The notes below the pieces were generated by a model. That model saw only the letters and a list, made by a program, of their open reading frames with translations, did no database searches and was not told where the DNA came from. From NCBI GenBank assembly GCA_038326025.1, contig JBBQJP010000018.1, positions 11,992-75,991 of the forward strand: a DNA stretch of 64,000 nt, read 5' to 3'. The position numbers were made by a program, and so were the translations under genes. Origin of the DNA: CAISIP01 sp038326025. GTDB taxonomy: Bacteria > Pseudomonadota > Gammaproteobacteria > Burkholderiales > Burkholderiaceae_C. Positions 45,672 to 55,871 of the stretch are shown here, one piece after another. How positions within the stretch are numbered: position 1 is the stretch's first letter; each line of letters opens with the position of its first letter.

Positions 45672-46466
45672 ATGAAGCTCAAAATCGTCCCTGCCCGCAC
45701 CGGAGTTCTGTGGGTCCGTCTGGGTATCCGCACATTTTTTCGCCAGCCGCTGGCGCTGTCCGGCCTCTTCTTCATGTTCCTGGCGATCATGTCACTGGCC
45801 AATCTGGTGCCGCTGGTCGGACTGGCGCTGACGATGGCATTGCTACCCGCATGTACGCTGGGGTTCATGGCAGCCACCAAGGAGGCAGATGCCGGCAAGT
45901 TCCCGATGCCCATGGTGTTTCTCAGCGCGTTCCGGGCCGGTCGTCAGCAATTGCGCTCCATGCTGATCCTGGGTGTGTTGTATGGCGCAGGCCTGTGGCT
46001 GATCATCGGTGCCACCAGCCTGGTCGATGGCGGCAAGTTCGCCAGCGGCTATATCGCCGGAACCACGTCGCCGGTCGACATTGCGCGCGACACCGAACTG
46101 TGGAGCGGCATGTTCACCTTTCTGGCGCTGCAGTTGCCGTTGTCGCTGATGTTCTGGCATGCGCCGGCACTGGTCCACTGGCATCAGGTTCCCCCGCTGA
46201 AAAGCCTGTTTTTCAGCCTGATCGCCTGTCTGCGCAACTTCTGGGCCTTCACATTGTTCGGACTGTCCTGGATGGGCTTGATGGTGCTGCTGGTCCAGGT
46301 GGTCTACCTGCTGGCGGGACCGATCGGCAGCCCGCCGCTGGCGGGCATGGTGTTTGTGCCGGGCACGTTGATGATCACCGCGATGATCATGACCTCGACC
46401 TATTTCACGTTTCGCGATTGTTTCCAGACCACCGAGGACAGCCATGAACCGACACTACCTGCTTGA
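45672..46466 (+). CDS. BPSS1780-type membrane protein
   Basis: 264 residues with six transmembrane segments. The opening KLKIVPARTGVLWVRLGIRTFFRQPLAL is diagnostic of a Burkholderiales membrane family named after BPSS1780; its function is unknown. Cytosolic loops include FLSAFRAGRQQLRSM. It overlaps the FecR-like gene by 23 bases, so the two are translationally coupled. Confidence 0.85.
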   Translation: MKLKIVPARTGVLWVRLGIRTFFRQPLALSGLFFMFLAIMSLANLVPLVGLALTMALLPACTLGFMAATKEADAGKFPMPMVFLSAFRAGRQQLRSMLILGVLYGAGLWLIIGATSLVDGGKFASGYIAGTTSPVDIARDTELWSGMFTFLALQLPLSLMFWHAPALVHWHQVPPLKSLFFSLIACLRNFWAFTLFGLSWMGLMVLLVQVVYLLAGPIGSPPLAGMVFVPGTLMITAMIMTSTYFTFRDCFQTTEDSHEPTLPA

Positions 46467-47202
46467 CCGAACCGACCTGGAGGTGTCCTGGCACCAGCGG
46501 CGCAGTTTCCTGGCCGCCGCTGCGACCTGGACCGCGACCGGCGGATTCACCGCTGCGCAGGCCCAGTCGCGCAGCAACATCGTCGAACTGCAAGGTCACG
46601 TGCTGCTCAACGGCGCGCGTTTGTTGCCGCAACACACGATCCAGAGTGGCGACCAGGTGTCCACCGGACCGGGCGCCACGCTGGTGTTCGTGATCGGCAA
46701 AGCCGCGTTCCAGGTCCGGCAAAACACGCAGATGGCGGTGGAACGGGGCGACACGATCAATGCCGTCAGCATCCTGCGACTATTCGCCGGTGCCGTGGCC
46801 AGCGTCTGGGGCCGGGGCGAGCGGCGTATGGTGGTCACGCCCACACTGACTGCCGGCATCCGCGGCACCGGCGTATACACCGAGGTATCGACCAAGGACC
46901 GCGGGCGCAGCTATTTCTGCAACTGTTATGGCACGGTTGACCTGACCGCCACGGGCGACTCGGTGACCAGCCAGTCTGAATACCACCAGAGCTTCTGGGC
47001 CGAGACCGAGCCTCGCAACGGTCGCATGCTGACACCGGCCGGCGCGATCAACCATACCGACGAGGAAATGGAAGTGCTGGCCCGACTCGCCGGCGAACGC
47101 ACCGCATGGCAGATCAAAGGGCGCAAAGGCCAACGCGATGGCCGCGGCTACATGGACATGAAGTCAACAGAGCCGCATCCGCTTCAGATGCCACGCCGCT
47201 GA
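46444..47202 (+). CDS. FecR-like exported protein with Tat-type signal
   Basis: 252 residues. Residues 17-40 (WHQRRSFLAAAATW..FTAAQAQ) read as a twin-arginine signal (RRSFL followed by a mild hydrophobic stretch and AQA cleavage). Residues about 45-150 follow the FecR fold (GDQVSTGPGATLVFVIGKAAFQVRQNT, then VVTPTLTAGIRGTGVYTEV). A Cys pair in SYFCNCYG is distinctive. No sigma factor or TonB receptor is nearby, so it is not a classical FecR; the domain may bind a ligand in the periplasm. Confidence 0.78.
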   Translation: MNRHYLLDRTDLEVSWHQRRSFLAAAATWTATGGFTAAQAQSRSNIVELQGHVLLNGARLLPQHTIQSGDQVSTGPGATLVFVIGKAAFQVRQNTQMAVERGDTINAVSILRLFAGAVASVWGRGERRMVVTPTLTAGIRGTGVYTEVSTKDRGRSYFCNCYGTVDLTATGDSVTSQSEYHQSFWAETEPRNGRMLTPAGAINHTDEEMEVLARLAGERTAWQIKGRKGQRDGRGYMDMKSTEPHPLQMPRR

Positions 47203-47221
47203 GCGGCGTCGGCGCAGAAAT

Positions 47222-47689
47222 TCAGTTGCGGGCCTTGTAGTCCGCGATGGCCTGCGCCAGATCGGCGTATTCCTCGCAGCTCGTATTGCCACAAATTTGC
47301 GCCAGCGTCTCGAGGTGCTTTTGTGCTTCTGCCGGCTTTTTATCCATCAGATAGGCCTCGCCGATGTACTCGTGGGCGCCTTTGTGGCGCGGGTCCAGGC
47401 GGATGGCCGTCCTGTAGTGCTCGAACGCCTTGGCCAGATCGGGGCTGGCCTGCTTGCGGTAGCTGTAACCCAGCAGATTGTGTATGTCGGCGTTGCGCGG
47501 CTCGTCCCGCGCCGCCTGGTTGAGCTGGGCCAGGGCCTTTTGCCAGTCCTTGGCCTGTATCGCGTCGCGCGCCAGCTTGATGCGCTCGCTGGCACCGGGC
47601 TGGGTGGACACAGGACCGGAGTCCGCCGCCTGCGCGGCGCCACCCGCCAACAGCAAACACAACAACAAGGTGGCAATTCGGCTCTTCAT
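47222..47689 (-). CDS. Exported TPR protein
   Basis: 155 residues with a signal peptide (IATLLLCLLLAGGAAQA, cleavage near residue 22) and two to three tetratricopeptide units (AIQAKDWQKALAQLNQAARDEP, AHEYIGEAYLMDKKPAEAQKHL). Two Cys (ICGNTSCEE) near the C-terminus could pair in the periplasm. It sits between the FecR-like gene (convergent) and uvrD. No partner can be named. Confidence 0.85.
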   Translation of the reverse strand: MKSRIATLLLCLLLAGGAAQAADSGPVSTQPGASERIKLARDAIQAKDWQKALAQLNQAARDEPRNADIHNLLGYSYRKQASPDLAKAFEHYRTAIRLDPRHKGAHEYIGEAYLMDKKPAEAQKHLETLAQICGNTSCEEYADLAQAIADYKARN

Positions 47690-47782
47690 ATAGTGTCTCC
47701 GGATAAACAGATGGCAGTTGGAGGGCCCCGGCGCCTGCCAGTTCCATCCATCGATCGTGCAACTGGATACAGGCGAGTCGCC

Positions 47783-50116
<2,334 letters not shown>

Positions 50117-50167
50117 GGTGCAATTGTAGGAACCACGACGGCCGCAATGATGCTGCTAAACTCAATC

Positions 50168-50204
50168 ACCGGGCCCAAGCATTTGTGGCCCGGTTTTGTT
50201 TTGT
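50168..50204 (+). terminator. Intrinsic-terminator-like hairpin in guaC leader
   Basis: ACCGGGCC (50168-50175) and GGCCCGGT (50187-50194) form a perfect 8-bp GC-rich stem with an 11-base loop, followed on the plus strand by TTTGTTTTG. No plus-strand gene ends upstream, because uvrD starts at 50116 on the other strand, so it lies in the leader of guaC and looks like an attenuator or regulated terminator. Confidence 0.65.
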
Positions 50205-50291
50205 GTGCCCCGCGGCGCCACTACCCCGACCGGGCTCCAATCCAAGCGCTCACCTGTTCCTAACAACAGCATCCTTTCGCTTGGAGCCATC

Positions 50292-51269
50292 ATGGAAATA
50301 TTTGACTACGAAAACATTCTGCTGCTGCCGCGCAAGTGCCGCGTGGAGAGCCGCTCGGAATGTGACGCCAGCACCGAACTGGGCGGGCGCAGCTTTCGCA
50401 TCCCGGTCGTTCCGGCCAATATGAAAACCGTCGTCGACCAGACCATCTGCGTCTGGTTGGCACAAAACGGCTACTTCTATGTGATGCACCGCTTCGATCT
50501 GGACAACATCGCATTCGTGAAGTCCATGAAGGCGCAGGGTTTGTACGCGTCAATTTCGCTGGGCGTGAAAAAGGCCGATTACGACACGGTCGACCAGTTC
50601 GTGGCCCTGGGCCTCATCCCCGACTACATCACGATCGATATCGCCCACGGCCATGCCGACAGCGTGAAGAACATGATCGAATGCCTCAAGGCCAAGTTGC
50701 CTGGCGCCTTCGTGATTGCCGGCAATGTCGGCACGCCCGAAGCCGTGATCGACCTGGAAAACTGGGGCGCTGATGCGACCAAGGTCGGCATTGGCCCGGG
50801 CAAAGTCTGCATCACCAAACTCAAGACCGGTTTTGGCACCGGCGGCTGGCAGTTGTCGGCGCTCAAGTGGTGCGCCCGCGTCGCCACCAAACCCATCATT
50901 GCCGATGGTGGCATACGCGATCATGGCGACATTGCCAAGAGCATTCGTTTCGGAGCCAGCATGGTGATGATCGGCTCCATGCTCGCCGGCCACGAGGAAA
51001 GCCCGGGCCAGACGGTTGAAGCGGACGGTCGCCTGTTCAAGGAATACTACGGCTCGGCCAGCGACTTCAACAAAGGCGAATACAAACACGTCGAAGGAAA
51101 ACGCATCCTCGAGCCAATCAAGGGCAAGCTATCGGAAACCCTGGTCGAAATGGAGCAGGACATCCAGAGCTCCATCAGCTACGCCGGTGGTCGCAAGCTG
51201 ATGGACATCCGCAAGGTCAACTACGTCACGCTCGGCGGCGACAACGCTGGCGAACATCTGCTGATGTAA
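50292..51269 (+). CDS. guaC: GMP reductase, type 2
   Basis: 325 residues. Reduces GMP to IMP with NADPH, releasing ammonia. A TIM barrel with ENILLLPRKCRVESRS at the start, the phosphate loop GIADGG.. region IIADGGIRDHGD, and the catalytic Cys loop GIGPGKVCITKLKTGFGTG. The loop and overall length fit the type-2 enzymes best known from Firmicutes rather than the E. coli-type GuaC. GGAG stands seven bases before ATG 50292. It has a separate leader with a hairpin at 50168-50194. Confidence 0.93.
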   Translation: MEIFDYENILLLPRKCRVESRSECDASTELGGRSFRIPVVPANMKTVVDQTICVWLAQNGYFYVMHRFDLDNIAFVKSMKAQGLYASISLGVKKADYDTVDQFVALGLIPDYITIDIAHGHADSVKNMIECLKAKLPGAFVIAGNVGTPEAVIDLENWGADATKVGIGPGKVCITKLKTGFGTGGWQLSALKWCARVATKPIIADGGIRDHGDIAKSIRFGASMVMIGSMLAGHEESPGQTVEADGRLFKEYYGSASDFNKGEYKHVEGKRILEPIKGKLSETLVEMEQDIQSSISYAGGRKLMDIRKVNYVTLGGDNAGEHLLM

Positions 51270-51298
51270 GGGCGCCGGCGCTCGGGCGGCAAAGCGCG

Positions 51299-52528
51299 TC
51301 AGGTCGACTCAGGATCTGCGAAGACCTCATCACCTGTAGGCTCCAGGTGCGTAACTGCGTTCATCTGCTGGCGAAACTCCGACAGCGCGAAATACATGCG
51401 TTTGCGCGCGCGGCTCTGATTGCCGAGAGGGCGGTGCTCGGGCAAACAATGCCAGGGGTTGATCTTGATGCGTTTGGCAAACGCGAACTGCGCCGCGGAG
51501 TCAAATTGCTGCCTCGGGATATGAATCGTCGCCGCCGCAACGTAGGGGGATAGTTTCTCCGGCCAACGCACCGCGGCGTTCTCGATCGGCATCCGATGCG
51601 GATCGGTCTGCAGCTGAATCTGCAGATCGAATTCGACGTCTTTTTCATCGAGCGTCTTCACCATGTTTTCGCGCAGGTAGTTGAACGGCGGCGATCCAAA
51701 CGGCAGACCTGGAATGTGCTTGACAACGTCGGTTTTCGACGCGAAGGAATACTTCATGGCCTGGCCCTCGCCAAGCAGATACGGCACGCAACTGTGATAG
51801 CGATGACCCAGCGGGTTGAACTGGGTCTCGTTCCAAAGCGCCTGCATGATGAAGTCGCGCAGATGCGAATCGAACGGATTGATGAAATAGTAGATCGGCA
51901 TGTGGGCCAGACTCCAGTACTGGAGTTTGGCGTTTTCACGTACGTCCGGCGTCACGAACGTCGGCGTGCAAACGCCCATCATGTCCTGCGTGAATTTTTC
52001 CTCGTCCATCAGCTTGTCACCTGGCACGTCCATGATCTTGACCGACATGCTGGAGAAACCGACGTCCTGAATGTCGGACGGCACATCGGGACCGGGGCCG
52101 GAGAAGCGCACATAGGCGGGATAACTTCGCTGCGTGGCGAAGATGCCGCGCCGCAGATGTTCGGGCAGATCCTCGCGGACAGTCACCGTCGCCCTGACGA
52201 TGCCATGCGTCTTGGTGTTGCCACCACGCTCGTAGCGTCCGGGTTTGAAGTTGCCGCGCATCTGGTCGGACATCAGGTCGATGATGTCGTCGAGTGCCTG
52301 TTCCTCCCACGGGAATATTTTCTCCTCAGCCAGGCGCAGCCCAAGGTCGGTGCGGTTCAGGTTGATCAGCGCCTGCAGCAGGTCTGCGATGGGCTCGCGG
52401 GCCAGCCGGTTCAGTGTCGGCCTGAAGAATGGCTCCAGGCGGCGCTCTACACGCAGCATTCCGACAAGCACCCGGTGCAGTGCGTCCAGAAGTGGGTATA
52501 CCCGTCTGCGAACGGCCTTGTTCATCAT
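51299..52528 (-). CDS. Catalase-related haem protein, AOS-like distal site
   Basis: 409 residues. It matches the catalase core only in fold: distal His motif NTKTHGIVRATVTV (Thr107-His108), PAYVRFSGPGPDVPSDIQDVGF and, for the proximal Tyr, RKRMYFALSEFR (Arg375-xxx-Tyr379). The catalytic Asn of true catalases is replaced, since the usual GNNTP reads GVCTP (185-189). A Thr before the distal His is found in coral allene oxide synthase, which acts on fatty-acid hydroperoxides. No signal peptide. ATG 52528 overlaps the Dyp stop as ATGA, so it is the last gene of the six-gene block. Confidence 0.85.
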   Translation of the reverse strand: MMNKAVRRRVYPLLDALHRVLVGMLRVERRLEPFFRPTLNRLAREPIADLLQALINLNRTDLGLRLAEEKIFPWEEQALDDIIDLMSDQMRGNFKPGRYERGGNTKTHGIVRATVTVREDLPEHLRRGIFATQRSYPAYVRFSGPGPDVPSDIQDVGFSSMSVKIMDVPGDKLMDEEKFTQDMMGVCTPTFVTPDVRENAKLQYWSLAHMPIYYFINPFDSHLRDFIMQALWNETQFNPLGHRYHSCVPYLLGEGQAMKYSFASKTDVVKHIPGLPFGSPPFNYLRENMVKTLDEKDVEFDLQIQLQTDPHRMPIENAAVRWPEKLSPYVAAATIHIPRQQFDSAAQFAFAKRIKINPWHCLPEHRPLGNQSRARKRMYFALSEFRQQMNAVTHLEPTGDEVFADPEST

Positions 52529-54069
52529 GGAGTCCTTGCCTTTGACGTTGGCGACGTGGCGAGATACCGCAAGGCCCGGATGCCCGGCAGGAAAAAATAC
52601 GCGCCGCCCCTGACCGTGACAAACGGCGGTATCGCGTGGGTAGCATGCGCCGGGCCGCGGGGGTCGGCCTGACTGAAGTGATCGGTCGATTTGCCGTCTG
52701 CCACAGGCTGTCGATTGCCCAGTAACGGATCGGTTTCGTCTTGCACGCCACCAAATTTGGGGCCCATGGACCAGGCGTTTTGTACGAACTCGAACTGGCG
52801 CGAAATATTGGCCACCAGGCAGACAAAATGAAGGCCGCGCTCCCCCTCGGGCGTATCGGGCCGCAGTGCCTGCTCCGGCGACAGTTGCTCGCCATAAACA
52901 CGACCGCGCCGCAGCAGCCGATGAAAACGGGTCGAGGCGATCAAGTCGTCGCCCGGATGCCGGCGCCCGAAGCCAAAAGCGCGCAACAGGCGCGCCAGCC
53001 ACCAGGAAGCGCCCGGTGGCATGTCACCGGTTCTCGGATTGGCGCGGCGAACATGCGCGCCGATCGGGCATGCTTCGCCATAGGGATCGTCGTCGAAATT
53101 GAACTGGTTCAAGGCCGCCTGTGCGCCCTGGCTTTCAATACCTTCGATGGCGTGCCGCGTACAACCCACCAAAGGCGCTCCATCGCGCCGGCGACCCACC
53201 ATGCTGCCCGCGAGTTGTTCGCGTCGCTGCGGATCGCCTTCGGCTTGCCGGTCCATGAACTGCCAGAACGCCGGCACGTCCTGGGCCAACTGGCGCATCA
53301 CCAGAAAGCTGCCGTTGCGCCCCAGGTCACACAGGTGCGGCGCGTCTTGCGCCCGCGGCAGCAGGTGCGCCTGCGCGTCGGTATTCGGGTCGATCAGGGG
53401 CCGGCGCGTGTACTGGCCATATTCATTGGTGTAGCCCAGCAACAATTCGCCCAGAGATAGCAGGTTGGAAAAGCGCGATCGCGCGTGCACATCCGAAGTT
53501 TGCCGGCCATCCCAATCAATGCTTGGCTGGCTGAGCCCGTCGGCAAATCCGAACGGCTCGACATTGGCGGTATCAACCGTGCCCAGGTCGGCGGTAATAC
53601 GAAACGCCTGCATGAATACCGGGTCCAGAACCACCTCGCTCCATGTCTGCAACTGGCCCGCCTTTGCATACAGCATCAACAACAGGTGCGGCGCTTCGTC
53701 GGCGATGCCGCCCCATGCCCACCGTTCCGGGGCATTGTGCGCAATGTCTCCCAGGCGTCTGGAGCGACTGCTGTCGCCGGCCATGCCACCGATGAACTCC
53801 TCGGAAAAGCCCTCGATAACGTTCTCGCTGATACCAAGGGCGCGCAATCCGTTGATCCCAAAGGCGATCTGCAGCGCCGTCGACGGTACCGGCTTGGTCG
53901 CAGCAGCATGGCTTATGGGCGCGGTCTCGAGCCACCTGCGAGCCGACTGTGCATCGGCAATTTCCAGCATCAGAAACCGGGCCTCCGTCAATCCGCCATG
54001 CCCAAAACGGACCAACGCCTGCATGTCTTCGTACTCCGGCACCGTGCGACTGCCCGTCCTGTTTTTCAT
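52525..54069 (-). CDS. Dyp-type haem peroxidase
   Basis: 514 residues, longer than most Dyp proteins. The family motif GxxDG is GFADG (174-178) with catalytic Asp177; the proximal haem His is H339 in CPIGAHVRRANPR. The distal flank NGSFLVMRQLAQDVPAF is also present. A Trp-rich insert (ASWWLARLLRAFGFGRR, 350-370) and a C-terminal extension SRQFEFVQNAW are unusual. No signal peptide or Tat motif is seen, so a cytosolic site is likely. The start at 54069 is one base after the upstream stop (TGA at 54071-54073). Confidence 0.9.
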   Translation of the reverse strand: MKNRTGSRTVPEYEDMQALVRFGHGGLTEARFLMLEIADAQSARRWLETAPISHAAATKPVPSTALQIAFGINGLRALGISENVIEGFSEEFIGGMAGDSSRSRRLGDIAHNAPERWAWGGIADEAPHLLLMLYAKAGQLQTWSEVVLDPVFMQAFRITADLGTVDTANVEPFGFADGLSQPSIDWDGRQTSDVHARSRFSNLLSLGELLLGYTNEYGQYTRRPLIDPNTDAQAHLLPRAQDAPHLCDLGRNGSFLVMRQLAQDVPAFWQFMDRQAEGDPQRREQLAGSMVGRRRDGAPLVGCTRHAIEGIESQGAQAALNQFNFDDDPYGEACPIGAHVRRANPRTGDMPPGASWWLARLLRAFGFGRRHPGDDLIASTRFHRLLRRGRVYGEQLSPEQALRPDTPEGERGLHFVCLVANISRQFEFVQNAWSMGPKFGGVQDETDPLLGNRQPVADGKSTDHFSQADPRGPAHATHAIPPFVTVRGGAYFFLPGIRALRYLATSPTSKARTP

Positions 54070-54070
54070 A

Positions 54071-55372
54071 TCAAGCCTGAATCTGCGCCAGCCACTGGCG
54101 AATCTCGTCGTCGTTATCCTGGCGTATCTCCACGCCTTCGCGAATGCGGACATTCCGCTCCAGATCGAACGCCGTCCTGCCGGGGTAGGCCTTGTACCAG
54201 ACCTGTGTCGGCAGCTGGCGACGCTTCAGAAAATGCTTGAATTTTTGCTCCTGCTCGGCGCCACCCTTGATCAGCCAACGTGTCGACGGATAACCCGCAC
54301 CATTGCTGAAGACCAGATTCAAGCCCCAGGCGACCTTGTTGATGAAGTCATCCATGTAACTTTCCAGGCTGCCGTCGTAATTGCTGGCAAAGAACAGGCT
54401 CTTGTTCCCGTCCATCAATACCCAGCGGGCAAAATGAATCGTCTGTACCCGCGTCAGATAACCACGGTTGTAGACATGCCGCGCCGCATAGTCGAGCAAC
54501 AGCAGAAAAAGACGAACCGCATGGCGCCGAAACGCCTGGGGCTTGACTTCGCCGAAAGCGCTGAACGGGTTCGTGATGTCATGGTCCTCCAATGCGGCAA
54601 TCTGACGCATGCGCTCTCGCGGCGGCCTCTCGACCGATTCCGGATCGTTGCGCTCCAGGCTTCGTAACCGGTACAACAGGTACGGCGACAGCAGCAGCAG
54701 GACAGGCGACAGCGCCAGCAAGACCAGCGGCACGCCGAACTTGTGCAACTGGTTCTTCACCCACCAGCGTGGCGGTGTCGGGGCCGGTGCAGTCAGTGTC
54801 AAACGGCCGCAATGTTTCTCGTGTTCAACGAACGTCAATAGATGCTGGCGCATGGCGCGCGGATCGTCGCGACCCGAATCGGCCACGATGCGCGCGAGTT
54901 GCGCGGACAGTTTGTCATGCAGCGCCTCGTCCTCCCGGATCTGAACAACGGTGCGGCCGAGCCAGTTGATGTAATTCGCCGCGGGTGCGACGTCATGCGC
55001 CTGCATCCAGGTAACCAGGCTGCGTTGCCCCTGGGCAAAGGATTCGCAGTGCGAAAAGACCCTGTGCAACTGGGGTCCGGCCAGAACCGCCATTTGCGCA
55101 ATGAAGCTGTCTGACGGACCATCACAATCTCCCAGAAACAGCAGTCTCGGTTTGTGCTCTGGCAGCGTTGACGATTCTTCCTTGAGCATATTGCTTCCGA
55201 GGATCAGCAAGCGGGCAACATGCAGCCGATCAAACTTGGCAAACGGGAACAGTGCGTTGTGCGGATCAACCACACCCGGCCTGATGTTCATCTGTTCAAG
55301 CAACTCGCGCAACACATCCTCGTGGCCGTCGACGATGTCGGCGACGATCATGAAGGTGGACTGCGGTGTCAT
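54071..55372 (-). CDS. Uncharacterised membrane protein with internal duplication
   Basis: 433 residues, no recognised family. Two similar halves are visible: LHVARLLILG.. followed by LLFLGDCDGPSDSFIAQM (48-95) and IHFARWVLMDG.. followed by LFFASNYDGSLESYMDDF (311-344). Both keep His-x-Ala-Arg and an Asp-Gly in a Ser-containing loop, suggesting two copies of a dimeric alpha/beta-barrel domain like those of Dyp and chlorite-dismutase-type proteins. Between them is a hydrophobic segment at 212-236 (PLVLLALSPVLLLLSPYLLY). It lies directly between the Dyp gene and the 151-aa gene. Confidence 0.8.
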   Translation of the reverse strand: MTPQSTFMIVADIVDGHEDVLRELLEQMNIRPGVVDPHNALFPFAKFDRLHVARLLILGSNMLKEESSTLPEHKPRLLFLGDCDGPSDSFIAQMAVLAGPQLHRVFSHCESFAQGQRSLVTWMQAHDVAPAANYINWLGRTVVQIREDEALHDKLSAQLARIVADSGRDDPRAMRQHLLTFVEHEKHCGRLTLTAPAPTPPRWWVKNQLHKFGVPLVLLALSPVLLLLSPYLLYRLRSLERNDPESVERPPRERMRQIAALEDHDITNPFSAFGEVKPQAFRRHAVRLFLLLLDYAARHVYNRGYLTRVQTIHFARWVLMDGNKSLFFASNYDGSLESYMDDFINKVAWGLNLVFSNGAGYPSTRWLIKGGAEQEQKFKHFLKRRQLPTQVWYKAYPGRTAFDLERNVRIREGVEIRQDNDDEIRQWLAQIQA

Positions 55373-55415
55373 GTGGTGCTGCCGGTCTGATCGTGATAGG
55401 TCGCTCAGCGCGACC

Positions 55416-55871
55416 TCATTTGTCGGTAGTGCGGGTCAGCGCGAAATCCAGAATCCGGGTCTTTCCCCACCAGACCTTGCCCAGATAAACACCTGGTTCT
55501 ATTTCGCGAATTTCGTCACGAATCACCCTGGCGACGAAGGACGTGCTGGAATAGTCGATGACGATGGTCTCGCGTCCGTCCATCCAGCTCTTGTCGCGGT
55601 ATACCTTGGCCACGATGAAGGTCAGGCTGAACGGGGAGATCTTGTTGATCAGAATGCCCGACTGGTGATCGGGCCCGAACAGGTCGAACACCTTGCCCTG
55701 CCAGGCCAGCGCGCGCGCGAGGTATGCCACAAACTTGGACAGCGGCGACCCGGCCACGATGGCCGTGCCTCGGGTATCGCCCGAAGGAATGTTGCCGGCT
55801 TTTGCGTTGCAATAAATCTCGTCGAGTTCCTCGCGGGATTTGTCCAGCCACTTTTCGACCAATGGGTTCAT
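55416..55871 (-). CDS. Uncharacterised 151-aa conserved protein
   Basis: No signal peptide and no membrane helix. It begins with a helix (VEKWLDKSREELDEIYCNA), then GTAIVAGSPLS, then alternating strands ending VARVIRDEIREIEPGVYLG and VWWGKTRILDFAL. The pattern is that of a small beta-barrel binding protein (calycin-like), which I infer only from strand alternation. ATG 55871 overlaps the GMC stop as ATGA, so it must be expressed with the GMC enzyme. I know of no function for it. Confidence 0.8.
   Translation of the reverse strand: MNPLVEKWLDKSREELDEIYCNAKAGNIPSGDTRGTAIVAGSPLSKFVAYLARALAWQGKVFDLFGPDHQSGILINKISPFSLTFIVAKVYRDKSWMDGRETIVIDYSSTSFVARVIRDEIREIEPGVYLGKVWWGKTRILDFALTRTTDK

Noticed and set aside
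50117..50291. Purine riboswitch upstream of guaC
   Set aside because: A single hairpin is present but not the three-way junction or its conserved core.
52529..53002. N-terminal extension of the catalase-related protein
   Set aside because: It lies inside the Dyp peroxidase gene in another frame and is not protein-like, and ATG 52528 overlaps the Dyp stop neatly.
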